36,142 nucleotides of DNA from Acidobacteriota bacterium (lineage in GTDB: Bacteria > Acidobacteriota > Terriglobia > Terriglobales > Acidobacteriaceae), in assembly GCA_019244045.1 (NCBI GenBank), contig JAFATF010000529.1, positions 1 to 36,142 on the forward strand. Direction: 5' to 3'. Below the pieces are notes generated by a model, which was given only the letters and a program-made list of their open reading frames with translations, did no database searches and was not told the DNA's origin. A program made the position numbers and the translations under genes. The first letter of the stretch is position 1; each line of letters opens with the position of its first letter. Below are positions 1 to 8,732 of this stretch, one piece after another.

Positions 1-153
1 TCCCTCCAGGCTGAAATCGGTCGTGATGAGCGCTTCATGTCCCCGGGGAATCCGAATAACCGCGCAATCGTCGCCGATGCCACGCACCACCGCGGGGCCG
101 GCGGGGGCGAGACGGCGAATATGCTGAATCAGTCTCTGTTCGCTGCCCGGCAA
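1..153 (-). CDS. thiL: Thiamine-monophosphate kinase ThiL, N-terminal fragment (runs off left edge)
   Basis: Reading leftward from a TTG at 153-151, the frame stays open to the window edge (51 codons). It contains GIGDDCAVIRIP followed by LITTDFSLEG. This is the N-terminal signature of ThiL, which phosphorylates thiamine monophosphate to thiamine pyrophosphate in the cytoplasm; the GIGDD aspartates bind Mg-ATP in the family. An in-frame TGA lies at 162-160, so TTG is the only reasonable start unless an internal CTG is used. No strong ribosome binding site precedes it. The rest of the protein is outside the window. The family call is fairly sure; the exact start is not. Confidence 0.78.
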   Translation of the reverse strand, partial: MPGSEQRLIQHIRRLAPAGPAVVRGIGDDCAVIRIPRGHEALITTDFSLEG

Positions 154-839
154 ATGCGATCACTATATCGGGATTGCTGCCGGGCTGCACCTACATCGTC
201 TTGGGCGCTTCCTGGTTGCCGGGCGGCCAGCTCCGGCTTGCGAGCTCCCCGCCAAGGCAGCTCATGAGTACGCGGCTGACGAAAATCCTTTGTTGTTCCG
301 GCGCAGGGCCGGCCAATACTGACATCGAGTATCGTCGTTGTGCAGCCGTTCGCTTTGCGCGGGCTAGCAAAAAAGTTTCCGGCGGGGGCGTGGCCGCGGC
401 TCGGCCATATTTCGCATGGTAGGCGAGAGGCAGTCGAATGCCTCGTCGTGGTTACTCTTAACTTTTCTTCGAATTGCGGAGAGCTTTTTTCCTGCCAAGT
501 CGCTTGATCCCAGCCGATCGCGGCACTTTCGTAACCTTCCCTTTGGTGGCAGTCAAGTTACCGGTCCTTTGTAACCTTCGCTGAGTACGCTCCGCCGTTG
601 ACAGGGGGGAATCAGGTTTGTTAACGTTCTTTCGATTCGAAACACCTTTGGCCGAGCTAAGTGCTGCAAGTTGTTGTTGTTGCAGAGAGTAGTTCGGCTC
701 TTGCCTGGTAGGTTGGCAGGTAAGGGCATCCAGCGGCTTCTACCCAGAACGGGGCGTTGGCGAGCAAATCGGGTGGGGTACGGTGAGCAATACACCGTGG
801 GTGAACTACCCGGCTACTTGTATGTGACAGGACAAAGAT
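154..839. other. Divergent spacer between thiL and the M23 peptidase gene
   Basis: No confident gene lies in these 686 bases. It holds the weak basic ORF listed at 458-556, an imperfect 20-base direct repeat (521-540 and 561-580, sharing GTAACCTTC), and a consensus TTGACA at 598-603 on the plus strand without a convincing -10 box at the right spacing. A short hairpin (ACGGTG at 780-785 pairing with CACCGT at 793-798) sits about 40 bases before the peptidase start and may lie in its leader. No tRNA-like or tmRNA-like fold was recognised by eye. Confidence 0.4.
458..556 (-). CDS. Possible tiny lysine/arginine-rich protein, 32 aa (TTG start)
   Basis: A TTG at 556-554 on the minus strand is preceded by AGGA with 8 bases of spacing. 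It opens a 32-residue frame ending ...KRLGRKKALRNSKKS. The product would be about one third Lys/Arg with no acidic residue. The same frame is open upstream back to a TAG near 738, but that extension has no ATG or GTG start. I do not recognise a family. It could be a small nucleic-acid-binding protein or simply a chance frame, and no neighbouring gene supports a role. Confidence 0.25.
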   Translation of the reverse strand: MTATKGKVTKVPRSAGIKRLGRKKALRNSKKS

Positions 840-1751
840 TTGCGTAAGCGCTTCTACATCCTTTTCGTGGCCCGCGATGACGAGGGGCAGCTCCGCAAGA
901 TCCCCATTCCCGTCCATTACGTCTACATTCTTGCCATAGGGGCGGTCATTGGTATCTTGTGCCTTACGGGTATTGCGAGTTCCTATTCGCGCATGCTGCT
1001 CAAGGTCTCCAGCTACAATCAACTTCGTCAGGAGAAGGAAGAGCTTACCCATCGCTATTCGCAGCTGGAACAGATTGCGCGCGAAAAGGACATCCAGGTA
1101 GCATCGCTCGGGTCGCTGGCCAGCGAAGTCTCGGCCTTATACGGCCTGAAATCCGACCCGATTCTGGCGGGTTCCAACGACCCAAATTTTCAAGATGCGC
1201 AGGTGAACTCCTCGCTCGATCAGCTCTACGCTCTCAAGAGTTCCGCACTGAGCGGCGCGGCAACCATCGGCATCAGCTTGGGGATAACCCGCACGTGGAC
1301 TACATCCGACTGGGCTCGTCTTAATGCGGCTCCGAACCTGTGGCCGGTCGAGGGGCAGATCACGGGTTCATTCGGGGAGCGAATCGATCCTTTCAATGGC
1401 GAGGGCGCGTTTCACAGCGGGGTGGACATTTCCTCGTCCTTTGGTACGCCGGTGATCGCGCCGGCTGACGGAACCGTGACCTTCGCAGACTTCCTGGGCG
1501 GCTATGGGCGGGCGATCGTAATCGATCATGGCCACGGGGTTACGACCCGTTTTGGTCATCTGGCCAACTTCGCCGTCATTGCCGGACAGCCTGTCCAGCG
1601 GGGCGACACGATCGGTTATGTTGGCCTCAGTGGCCGCTCAACCGGACCGCACCTACACTACGAAGTACGCATCAACGATACCCCGGTAAATCCTCATAAG
1701 TATCTGCGCCTGACCTACGCTCGCGGTGGGGGCTTTGCCGCAGGCAGCTGA
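840..1751 (+). CDS. Membrane-anchored M23 family metallopeptidase
   Basis: This 303-residue protein has a short basic cytoplasmic N-terminus and one transmembrane helix at about residues 25-48. A coiled coil follows at about 55-95, then a linker, and a peptidase M23 (LytM/lysostaphin-type) domain from about 168 to 285. The zinc and catalytic motifs are intact: HSGVD (H192, D196) and HLHYE (H271, H273). Such proteins cut peptidoglycan cross-bridges in the periplasm or activate amidases at division, and the coiled coil resembles the EnvC/MepM layout. The start is TTG at 840, preceded by AGGA at a good distance; there is no upstream ATG. It stands alone, divergent from thiL. The intact metal ligands suggest an active enzyme rather than an EnvC-like dead one. 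Confidence 0.88.
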   Translation: MRKRFYILFVARDDEGQLRKIPIPVHYVYILAIGAVIGILCLTGIASSYSRMLLKVSSYNQLRQEKEELTHRYSQLEQIAREKDIQVASLGSLASEVSALYGLKSDPILAGSNDPNFQDAQVNSSLDQLYALKSSALSGAATIGISLGITRTWTTSDWARLNAAPNLWPVEGQITGSFGERIDPFNGEGAFHSGVDISSSFGTPVIAPADGTVTFADFLGGYGRAIVIDHGHGVTTRFGHLANFAVIAGQPVQRGDTIGYVGLSGRSTGPHLHYEVRINDTPVNPHKYLRLTYARGGGFAAGS

Positions 1752-1837
1752 GAACGGTAAGCTCCGAGCTCCTTGTTTTACCCGGCTTTCATTCATTGCT
1801 CTTCAGCTGAGGCCGCAACAGGGTCAGATCCCGACGG

Positions 1838-2221
1838 CTATCCGCGCAACCCATTCCAGCGTTCCGAGACCACCATGGAATTGCCAGGATTCGCCGGGTC
1901 ATAGCGCACTGAGGTGGGCACGCCCAACCGGCAGGATTGCAGATTGATCCACTGCCTCAGGTAGGTCACGTCTTGCGAGGCTTCGTAAGAGACACCGGCG
2001 ACGTCATAGTGATAGATCAGCAAGGTAGCGGGGCGCTGCGGGTCATTGAGCTCCTGAACGTCGATCACGCTCCCATCGGTGATGCGGCCAATCTCACTGA
2101 GCAGGTCGCGGCGCTCGCGCTCCAGCTCTGCTACGCTTTTCGATTTGCGACGCAACAGAGCGTAGCCTGCAAAGCCAAATGCGATCCCCCCGATCAGCAG
2201 CGAGTAAGCACCATACGCCAT
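1838..2221 (-). CDS. Small membrane protein of DUF3592 type
   Basis: The protein has one transmembrane helix near its start (AYSLLIGGIAFGFAGYALL), then a charged Arg/Glu-rich helix. A soluble beta-rich part follows, ending in VRYDPANPGNSMV, which resembles the V-x-YDP-x-NP motif of DUF3592 proteins. Function is unknown. I start it at the ATG at 2221 (127 residues), which has AGG five bases upstream. The frame is also open upstream to a TTG at 2407, which would add 62 residues; that start has no ribosome binding site and the added sequence is not membrane-like or otherwise recognisable. It lies 215 bases downstream of the FAH gene on the same strand. Confidence 0.6.
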   Translation of the reverse strand: MAYGAYSLLIGGIAFGFAGYALLRRKSKSVAELERERRDLLSEIGRITDGSVIDVQELNDPQRPATLLIYHYDVAGVSYEASQDVTYLRQWINLQSCRLGVPTSVRYDPANPGNSMVVSERWNGLRG

Positions 2222-2436
2222 GAACGCCTGCCACTCCGACTGGATTTGAGCTCTTAAACGATCAGCATAATGCCGGCGAAGGGGTTTGTGAATTAGCGAG
2301 GAGATTACGAAAGATCCAGCCTGTGAAATCGATTCAGCAAAAGTACGGCCGTGCTGCCCGGCCCTGACATGTCGCACGGGGCAGAACTCTTGGTTTTGCG
2401 ACCACAAGCGTAAGGCGCGCTTCGCACGGCTTAAGC

Positions 2437-3237
2437 CTATTCGTCCACGATCGGATTCCTCAATGTTCCAGCCCCGTCCACGGTGATTTCGACCACATCT
2501 CCGGCCACCACTGGGCCAACTCCCTGGGGCGTCCCCGTGGCGATCAGGTCGCCGGGATGAAGCGTCATCACTTCGGCGATATGACGAATGATCACATCGA
2601 GAGGAAAAATGAACTCGCGCGTATTGCCACTCTGCCGTACCTCTCCGTTTACTTTAGTCACGACCGGAACACCTGCCCAGGGATCGATCTCGTCGGTAAC
2701 CACCGGACCTGCGGGGCAAAAGGTATCAAATCCCTTGGCGCGGCTCCACTGACCATCTTTGTTTTGCAAATCGCGGGCGGTAAAGTCGTTGATGCAGGTG
2801 TAGCCGAGAATGTACGCCCGCACGTCATCTTCGGGCGACAGCTTGTAACAGGTCTTCCCGATGACTACACCCAGCTCGCCTTCATAATCGGTGCGCTGGG
2901 AGATTTTTGGGCGCCTGATATTTTCCCCAGGCCCGAGCAAGGACGACGTCGGCTTTAAAAAGAGCAAGGGCTCGGCTGGAAGTTCGTGGCCGAGCTCGGC
3001 GGCGTGCTCGCGGTAGTTGCGGCCAACGCAGACGATCTTGGATGGCCGCACCGGCGCGAGCAGGCGTGCAGTCTCGAGGGCAGTGGGGTCCATTCGCTTG
3101 CTGGGCAAGTCCTCCAGCTCGCCGTCACCTTCTTCTGGAGCCGTCAACAACACTCGTGTAATCGCTTCCTTGCCGGCGAAGCTCTCAACCAGTCCATAGT
3201 GCGCGTCTCGGTCCAGGTAAAAGCGGCAATATCTCAT
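2437..3237 (-). CDS. Fumarylacetoacetate hydrolase (FAH) family protein
   Basis: This 266-residue protein has the usual length for a bacterial FAH-fold enzyme with a short N-terminal domain (about 1-60) and a catalytic domain (about 65-264). The metal-binding carboxylates are visible in DYEGELG (E119, E121) and INDFTARD (D151). KGFDTFCPAGP and the C-terminal ATGTPQGVGP are also family hallmarks. Members cleave C-C bonds of, or isomerise or decarboxylate, short diketo acids in aromatic and amino-acid breakdown (for example 2-hydroxyhepta-2,4-diene-1,7-dioate isomerase or oxaloacetate decarboxylase). The sequence alone does not choose among these, and no catabolic neighbours help. It is divergent from the NRAMP-like gene across a 91-base gap. 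Confidence 0.88.
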   Translation of the reverse strand: MRYCRFYLDRDAHYGLVESFAGKEAITRVLLTAPEEGDGELEDLPSKRMDPTALETARLLAPVRPSKIVCVGRNYREHAAELGHELPAEPLLFLKPTSSLLGPGENIRRPKISQRTDYEGELGVVIGKTCYKLSPEDDVRAYILGYTCINDFTARDLQNKDGQWSRAKGFDTFCPAGPVVTDEIDPWAGVPVVTKVNGEVRQSGNTREFIFPLDVIIRHIAEVMTLHPGDLIATGTPQGVGPVVAGDVVEITVDGAGTLRNPIVDE

Positions 3238-3265
3238 TTGGCAGCTAATCGGCTATAACTCAAGT

Positions 3266-3294
3266 TTGCAACCGGGGTTCAGTCTAATGATCAT
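3266..3294 (+). promoter_or_regulatory. Candidate sigma-70 promoter for the NRAMP-like gene
   Basis: TTGCAA (3266-3271), a 17-base spacer and GATCAT (3289-3294, 4 of 6 matches to TATAAT). A transcript would start near 3301, about 28 bases before the TTG used for the transporter. The -10 box contains the palindrome TGATCA. Confidence 0.3.
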
Positions 3295-3328
3295 AAACTA
3301 CGCGAGTAGCAAACCTTAACTATCTAGA

Positions 3329-4780
3329 TTGCTGTACCTCGATTGCTGGAACAACCCTTTTGTGAGTAGCTTCGTCATAGCGAAGTTGGCGAATCTGTTG
3401 TCTCAGGATGAGAAGCTGTCAAACCCGCTGGGGAAGCGACCATTGACCGGAGAAGCAACCGGCCGCGCTGCGCAAAGGCCAAAAAGAGCGGCGGCCGCGG
3501 TGCAACGCTACTCAGCCCCCGTGACCAGCCGCATGCGCTCAGTTTTAGGGCTGCTGGGGCCCAGTGTCGTCACCGGCGCGGCCGACGATGATCCCTGCGC
3601 CATCGGCACCTATGCCAAAACCGGCGCGGCCTTTGGTTTTTCTCTGCTATGGATGGTCCCGCTGGTTTTCCCTATGATTGCCGCTTCCGTGTACCTGTCC
3701 TCAAAAATCGGAATGGTCAGCGGCATGGGCATCGCAGGCGTGCTGCGCAATTACTATTCGCGCTGGCTGCTGTATCCGGTCATCGCGGCTTTGCTGGTGG
3801 CGAACATCATTGGCGCTGCGGCTGATATTGGCGCGATCGCTGCCTCGCTCCGGCTGATCATGCCTATCCCGGCTTCGCTCATTATCATCGCCGTCACCTT
3901 CCTGATCATCGGTATGCTGACTTGGGGAACCTATTCCCGGCTGCAGAAGACTTTCAAATGGCTGGCCCTGGCATTATTCGCTTATGTGGGAGCCGGTTTT
4001 CTGGCCAATCCAGACTGGACGGTGGTCGGCATGGGAACCGCGCTGCCGCGCCTGCGGCTCAACGCGGACTACCTGGGCATGATTGTGGCCATGATCGGCA
4101 CCAGCCTCTCTCCTTACCTATTCTTCTGGCAGGCCAGCCAGGAAGTCGAGGAGGAGATGGCCATCGGCCGCCACCATGTCTGGCAGCGCCGCGGAGCCTC
4201 CGATCACGAACTGCGCTATGCCGCCTTCGATGTTAATGCCGGCATGATCTTCTCCTGTCTGATCATCTATTTCATTGTCGTCTGTACGGCAGCCACCCTG
4301 TTTCGTGCGGGACAGCATAATATCGATTCTGCCTATGCTGCCGCGCAAGCGCTGCGTCCGCTGGCGGGAAGGGCCGCCGCCTGGTTGTTTGCCGCGGGAG
4401 TGGTGGGTGTCGGAATTCTGGCCGTACCGGTGCTGACCACCGGACCCGCCTATGCGCTCGCCGAAGCCTTTGACTGGAAACATAGTCTCGATCACCGCCC
4501 CGAGCACGCCCGCCAGTTCTATGCGGTAATCATTGTTTCTACCCTGGTGGCAATGGGCTTAAATTTTGTCGGCATCAATCCCATTCACGCACTGTTCTGG
4601 GCCGGAGTTGTCGAAGGGTTGCTCACTCCTCCGCTGCTGCTGATGATTATGTTGATCACCAACAACCCGGAGATCATGGGGAAGCACGTCAATAGTCGCG
4701 CCTTGAACGTCCTGGGCTGGCTCTCTACCGCCACGACCTCGGCAGCGGCCGTCGGCCTAATCTGGAGTTGGATTCGTTAG
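3329..4780 (+). CDS. NRAMP-related divalent metal transporter with altered metal-site motifs
   Basis: This is a polytopic membrane protein of up to 483 residues, with an Ala/Arg-rich cytoplasmic N-terminus of about 70 residues and about 11 hydrophobic helices. Helix 1 reads VTGAADDDPCAIGTYA, the NRAMP helix-1 region, and a helix-6-like segment reads GTSLSPYLFFWQ. Classical NRAMPs have DPGN in helix 1 and A-x-x-M-P-H in helix 6 as manganese/iron ligands. Here the Asn is Ala and the Met is Ser, so the substrate may differ. After helix 6 comes a long acidic/basic loop (QEVEEEMAIGRHHVW). The TTG at 3329 is the most upstream start and lacks a clear ribosome binding site. The domain begins near the Met at residue 69 (3533), so the true start may be internal. 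Confidence 0.82.
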   Translation: MLYLDCWNNPFVSSFVIAKLANLLSQDEKLSNPLGKRPLTGEATGRAAQRPKRAAAAVQRYSAPVTSRMRSVLGLLGPSVVTGAADDDPCAIGTYAKTGAAFGFSLLWMVPLVFPMIAASVYLSSKIGMVSGMGIAGVLRNYYSRWLLYPVIAALLVANIIGAAADIGAIAASLRLIMPIPASLIIIAVTFLIIGMLTWGTYSRLQKTFKWLALALFAYVGAGFLANPDWTVVGMGTALPRLRLNADYLGMIVAMIGTSLSPYLFFWQASQEVEEEMAIGRHHVWQRRGASDHELRYAAFDVNAGMIFSCLIIYFIVVCTAATLFRAGQHNIDSAYAAAQALRPLAGRAAAWLFAAGVVGVGILAVPVLTTGPAYALAEAFDWKHSLDHRPEHARQFYAVIIVSTLVAMGLNFVGINPIHALFWAGVVEGLLTPPLLLMIMLITNNPEIMGKHVNSRALNVLGWLSTATTSAAAVGLIWSWIR

Positions 4781-4782
4781 CG

Positions 4783-4797
4783 TCCGCTTCGGGCGGA
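4783..4797. terminator. Short hairpin between convergent genes
   Basis: TCCGC and GCGGA form a 5-bp GC-rich stem around TTCGG in the 26-base gap between the convergent transporter and malQ genes. There is no T-tract, so the terminator role is inferred from position and stability only. Confidence 0.3.
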
Positions 4798-4806
4798 GCC
4801 CACACC

Positions 4807-6336
4807 TCAGGCGGCATAAGGTTGAGCACTCGATCCGGGGCAGGCGACGGGCAGGCGGTCCGTAACCTCGACCAGAATAGCTAAACGTTCGGCTAGATCG
4901 CTGGTGAGCGCCCCTGGGGCGAAGCGCCATTTCCAATTTCCGCTCGCCCGGCTGGGCGTGTTCATCCGAGCCTCACTGCCCAGCCCGAGAATGTCTTGCA
5001 GGGGAACCACGCAGAGATTAGCTACCGACGCCTGTGCCGCCCGAATAAATGCCCAATGGATGGCCCCGTCGTTGTTGCCCAGATAACTCTGGGCGCAGCG
5101 CCGCTCGTAATCCGTACAGGTTTTCCACCAGGCCACCAAGGTGTCGTTATCGTGCGTGCCGGTGTAGATCACGCGATTCGGCGTCAGCCGGTGGGGCAAA
5201 TAGATGTGCGCTCCCGGATCCCCAAAACCGAACTGCATGACAGCCATTCCGGGAATATTGAGGCGATCACGCAGCGCGTGTACCTCGGGAGTGATGAAGC
5301 CCAGATCCTCGGCGAAGAAAGGTAGTCCGCCCAGGGCTTCTCTGAACTTGTGAAAAATCTCGTCCTTCGGGCCATCGACCCAACGGCCGTGGACTGCGGT
5401 AGGCTCGCCGGCGGGAATCTCCCAGAATTTCTCAAAACCGCGAAAGTGGTCGATGCGGATGTAATCGCACGTCTCAAGTGCCCAGCGCAGGCGCTCAATC
5501 CACCACCGGTAGCCGTGCTGGCGCATCACCTCCCAACGATAAAGCGGGTTACCCCAGCGCTGCCCGGTTGCGCTGAAGGCATCCGGCGGCACGCCGGAGA
5601 CCGCCTGCGGTTTCAGATCTTCGTCGAGAAGGAACAGGTGGGGGTTTGTCCACACGTCGGCACTGTCGTAATTCACGAAAATGGCGATGTCGCCGGCGAT
5701 GCGGATGGAACGACTGTGACCATACGCTCGCAAGCTGTGCCACTGCTCGAAGAAAGCAAACTGAATGACGCGCCGGATGTCGAGTTCCGCGGCCAGTTCC
5801 TGCCGCACGCGCTCGAGAGCCTCAGGTTCGCGGCGGGCCACCTCAGGCGGCCACTGGTTCCAAGTCTCTTGTTGATGATAATCGCGCAAGCTGTCGTAGA
5901 GGATAAAGTCTTCGAGCCACCAGGAATTCGCCACGCAGAACTGCTCGAAGCGGGCGCGTTGCGAGGGGCCAGCCTTGCCGCGGAACTGTTTTGCCGCCGC
6001 GTTAAGCAAGGGGAGCTTTGTGCTTCGCACCTCGTCGTAGTCAACAGAACCGGCAGTATCGGGCAGTGCCGCCAACTGTGACTCTGCCATCCACCCGTGC
6101 GCGGCAAGCCGTTCAAGGCTAATCAGTAGCGGGTTGCCGGCAAACGCGGAGGTTGACGAGTAGGGCGAATTGCCGCATCCCACCGGCCCGAGCGGCAGGA
6201 CTTGCCAGATTCCCTGCCGGGCTTGGGCGAGGAAGTCGAGGAACTGGTAGGCGGCAGGACCGAAGTCACCGATCCCGCCGCGCGAGGGCAGGCAGGTGGG
6301 ATGCAGGAGAATTCCGCTGCTGCGAGGAAAGGACAT
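4807..6336 (-). CDS. malQ: 4-alpha-glucanotransferase (amylomaltase)
   Basis: The 509-residue protein is full length for the bacterial amylomaltase family (GH77). It opens with RSSGILLHPTCLPS and GIGDFGPAAYQFLDFL, both typical of MalQ. The catalytic residues are visible: nucleophile D296 in YIRIDHFRGF, acid/base E343 in FFAEDLGF, and D396 in YTGTHDNDT. These align closely in position with the Thermus enzyme (D293, E340, D395). MalQ transfers alpha-1,4-glucan chains between maltodextrins in the cytoplasm during glycogen/maltodextrin turnover. The C-terminal motif NTPSRASGNWKWR is also family typical. It follows the PpiD-like gene on the same strand after 117 bases; no glycogen genes are visible nearby. 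Confidence 0.96.
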   Translation of the reverse strand: MSFPRSSGILLHPTCLPSRGGIGDFGPAAYQFLDFLAQARQGIWQVLPLGPVGCGNSPYSSTSAFAGNPLLISLERLAAHGWMAESQLAALPDTAGSVDYDEVRSTKLPLLNAAAKQFRGKAGPSQRARFEQFCVANSWWLEDFILYDSLRDYHQQETWNQWPPEVARREPEALERVRQELAAELDIRRVIQFAFFEQWHSLRAYGHSRSIRIAGDIAIFVNYDSADVWTNPHLFLLDEDLKPQAVSGVPPDAFSATGQRWGNPLYRWEVMRQHGYRWWIERLRWALETCDYIRIDHFRGFEKFWEIPAGEPTAVHGRWVDGPKDEIFHKFREALGGLPFFAEDLGFITPEVHALRDRLNIPGMAVMQFGFGDPGAHIYLPHRLTPNRVIYTGTHDNDTLVAWWKTCTDYERRCAQSYLGNNDGAIHWAFIRAAQASVANLCVVPLQDILGLGSEARMNTPSRASGNWKWRFAPGALTSDLAERLAILVEVTDRLPVACPGSSAQPYAA

Positions 6337-6453
6337 GCTGGTCTCGAGTGCAAGACAAAGGGCGCTCTGGCCGTCTTATCTCGCCATGGCTATTCAAAAA
6401 TGATCTTCAGCTGAGGGCGCGGATGAGCCGCCCGCGCCTATCCGGATAGTTAA

Positions 6454-8430
6454 CTATTCGCCTACACTGCGTGTTAATGCCTTAAGCTCTTCCTGATTGA
6501 CTTTTATCTTTCCCGCTTTCTCCAGCTGCCCGCGTAGATTGCTGACAAATATTCCGAACAGCTCTTCTTGCTTCTGTGTAAGCAGGGAATCTCGGATCTC
6601 GGCTTTCTTCTGGGCAAATTCGTCGGCCGAGGGACCTTGCTTGTCCTCAACTTTGAGCACGGCGCCGGTTGTGCCGCTGGTAACCGGTCCGCTGATGTCC
6701 CCCGCTTTCATGGTAAAAGCCACGTTGGCAGGACCGCTCATGGAGCCGATATCCGGCACTTGTCCGTCGGGCCGCACGAAGTCGCTGGTTTTCAGGTGTG
6801 CGCCCAATTCCTTGGCAGCCTTCTCTAGGTTGTGCTCCGCCTTGGCACGATCGGATAACTCCTGGGTCTTTTGTGCCAGCATGGTAGTGGCGCGTTCGTT
6901 GATAAATTCCTGTACCAGCTTCTGCCGGCTCTCTTCGAAGCTGGGGGTAGCCGGAGGTCTGATGCCAAGCAACTGGAACACCACATAGCCTTGAGAGGTT
7001 CCCACCATATCGGGCGGAGACTTTTCGCTTTCGGCAAAAATAGAGTCGGTCAGCTGCGGCGAGTTGCCAATTCCGGGCAGGGTGTCGGTGCGAGCAAAGA
7101 AATCGGTGGTTACCACCGGCAGGCTTCTGCGCGCAGCCGCCTTTTCTAGCCCCTCGGCGCGCGCAGAAGTGAGCATAGCATTGGCCTCCGACTCGGCCGC
7201 GCGCGCTGCTTTCTGCTGCCGAATCAGCGGCTCGATCTGGCCCCGCACCTCGTCGAGTGATTTCGTGTGTGCCTGCTGCTTGTCATCGACCCGGATGATA
7301 TGGAAACCATAGGTGGTCTTCACCAGATCGCTGATCTGCCCCTGGGGCAAAGAGAAAGCCACCTTCTCAAATTCCGGCACCGTGCGTCCGCGCTGGATGG
7401 GGCCTAAGGAGCCACCGTTTTTGGCGCTCCCCGGATCCTCGGAGTATTTCTTGGCCAATTCCGCAAAATTTGCTCCCGCGCGTAGCTGCCGGAGGATGTC
7501 CTCAGCTTTGGCTTTGGCCGTTTCGACCGCCTTCTCATCCCCTTTGCCGTCGGAACCGAGGGTTGGGGTCTTGATCAAAATATGGCTCACGGTTACCTGC
7601 TCGGGGACGCGAAACTCGTCGCGATGTTGGTCGTAATAGGTACGCAACTGCTGAGCGTCGACCTGGGTAGCGGAGGCAAGTTTATTGCTATCGATCAGCG
7701 CGTAAGCGATCCGGCGCTTCTCAGGAATCGAATTGTTGTATTCCGTCTTATGCTGGTCGTAAAAGGCCTTGAGTTCGGCATCACTGGGGTGGATCTGCTT
7801 GCGCAAATCCGTGTCCGAAAAATAGGCGTACTGGAATTTTACGGTCGTATTGCGTTTCTCGAATTCCTGGCGTACATCGGCATCGGTCACCGAGACACTG
7901 CTGGCCACCATATCGCGCAGCTTACGAAAAAGGATCTCGTTTTTCACGTTCTGCTCAAACAGCGGAACCGTCAACTCATTCTGTTCAAGCAAATTCTGAT
8001 ACGCATCTTGTCCAATGAATTTGCCGCCAGGGAAAAAAGTGGCAGCATACTGCCCGTGCTGGAGTTCGTCGATCACATCCTCATCGGTGGCTCTTAGACC
8101 GATGCGCTGGGCTTCGTGGATGATCGCCTTTTCCGTGATCAGCTGCTCGGCTGCCCGCGAAGTGAAGAACGGCAGCAGCTTGGATGACGTGGCATTGCCG
8201 CGTGGAAACTGTTGGCGTAGCATGGCTTGCGCCTGCCGCAACACTTCTTCCCGGGTGACGCTCTCCGAGCCGACGCTGGCGACGACGCCCGCGGGAGGCT
8301 GACCGAAGCCGAGGTTCGAACCCAAGCCGCCGGGAATGAGGGTGATGACCATGGCCCCGCAGAAGATCAAGAGAATGCTGCTCAAAACCATCTTCTTGAT
8401 CGGACCAGGGGTTTGCAGAAATCGAATCAT
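6454..8430 (-). CDS. PpiD/SurA-like membrane-anchored peptidyl-prolyl isomerase
   Basis: The 658-residue protein has a single N-terminal transmembrane helix (about 13-34), a SurA-N-like helical region (about 50-200), a parvulin (PpiC/rotamase) domain at about 275-383 and a second, weaker parvulin-like region near 520-620. The parvulin domain shows VSHILIKTP, FAELAKKYSEDPGSAKNGGSLG, and YGFHIIRVDD. This is the PpiD arrangement: an inner-membrane-anchored periplasmic chaperone helping secreted and outer-membrane proteins fold. The start ATG at 8430 has a purine-rich AGAAGAAG immediately upstream. A TATAAT-like box reads leftward at about 8464-8469, without a good -35. Confidence 0.9.
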   Translation of the reverse strand: MIRFLQTPGPIKKMVLSSILLIFCGAMVITLIPGGLGSNLGFGQPPAGVVASVGSESVTREEVLRQAQAMLRQQFPRGNATSSKLLPFFTSRAAEQLITEKAIIHEAQRIGLRATDEDVIDELQHGQYAATFFPGGKFIGQDAYQNLLEQNELTVPLFEQNVKNEILFRKLRDMVASSVSVTDADVRQEFEKRNTTVKFQYAYFSDTDLRKQIHPSDAELKAFYDQHKTEYNNSIPEKRRIAYALIDSNKLASATQVDAQQLRTYYDQHRDEFRVPEQVTVSHILIKTPTLGSDGKGDEKAVETAKAKAEDILRQLRAGANFAELAKKYSEDPGSAKNGGSLGPIQRGRTVPEFEKVAFSLPQGQISDLVKTTYGFHIIRVDDKQQAHTKSLDEVRGQIEPLIRQQKAARAAESEANAMLTSARAEGLEKAAARRSLPVVTTDFFARTDTLPGIGNSPQLTDSIFAESEKSPPDMVGTSQGYVVFQLLGIRPPATPSFEESRQKLVQEFINERATTMLAQKTQELSDRAKAEHNLEKAAKELGAHLKTSDFVRPDGQVPDIGSMSGPANVAFTMKAGDISGPVTSGTTGAVLKVEDKQGPSADEFAQKKAEIRDSLLTQKQEELFGIFVSNLRGQLEKAGKIKVNQEELKALTRSVGE

Positions 8431-8732
8431 CTTCTTCTGTGCTCCAGATGTCGGGGAGAAACTTCATTATAAACTACTCATGACGAGCTCCCGCCCATCC
8501 GCCAGCACCCCTTACCCGCTCCTTGCGGCCCGCGACGGGAGGCAGGCTCGAGCTGGAAACCTGTCCCCCAGAATTCCCCCGGCCTTGGCAAGCTTCGGGC
8601 GCATCGGCGAACAAAAGCATTGAAACGAATCAATAAAACGTGTTACCTAGAAGCAAATCCGCGGCGGAGTGCCATGAAATTTCATTGCAAGTCACTAGGA
8701 AGTGCCCGGCCGTCTTGGGGAGGCAATTACTG
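8431..8732. other. Divergent spacer between the ppiD-like and GH2 genes
   Basis: This 302-base gap holds the leader of the leftward ppiD-like gene (TATAAT near 8464-8469, minus strand), a palindrome at 8671-8688 and the ribosome binding site of the GH2 gene. An in-frame GTG at 8640 would extend the GH2 protein by 31 residues, but that stretch is not signal-peptide-like and includes the palindrome, so I treat it as leader. I see no separate gene. Confidence 0.4.
8671..8688. promoter_or_regulatory. Palindromic candidate operator upstream of the GH2 gene
   Basis: ATGAAATTTCAT (8674-8685) is a perfect 12-bp palindrome. It extends to GC-N-ATGAAATTTCAT-N-GC, 18 bp with one mismatched pair. It ends 44 bases before the GH2 ATG, in the place expected for a repressor or activator site. 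No regulator gene is adjacent, so the binding protein is unknown. Confidence 0.4.

Noticed and set aside
154-839. A structured RNA (tRNA, tmRNA or riboswitch) in the long spacer
   Set aside because: No cloverleaf, T-arm GGTTCGA sequence or known aptamer core was found by eye; only a short hairpin at 780-798.
5350-6081. Open frame of 243 codons on the plus strand within malQ
   Set aside because: malQ on the minus strand has all catalytic motifs; the antisense frame shows no recognisable protein.
8640-8732. N-terminal extension of the GH2 protein from a GTG
   Set aside because: The ATG at 8733 has GGGGAGG and leads straight into a signal peptide; the extension covers a palindrome and has no signal character.
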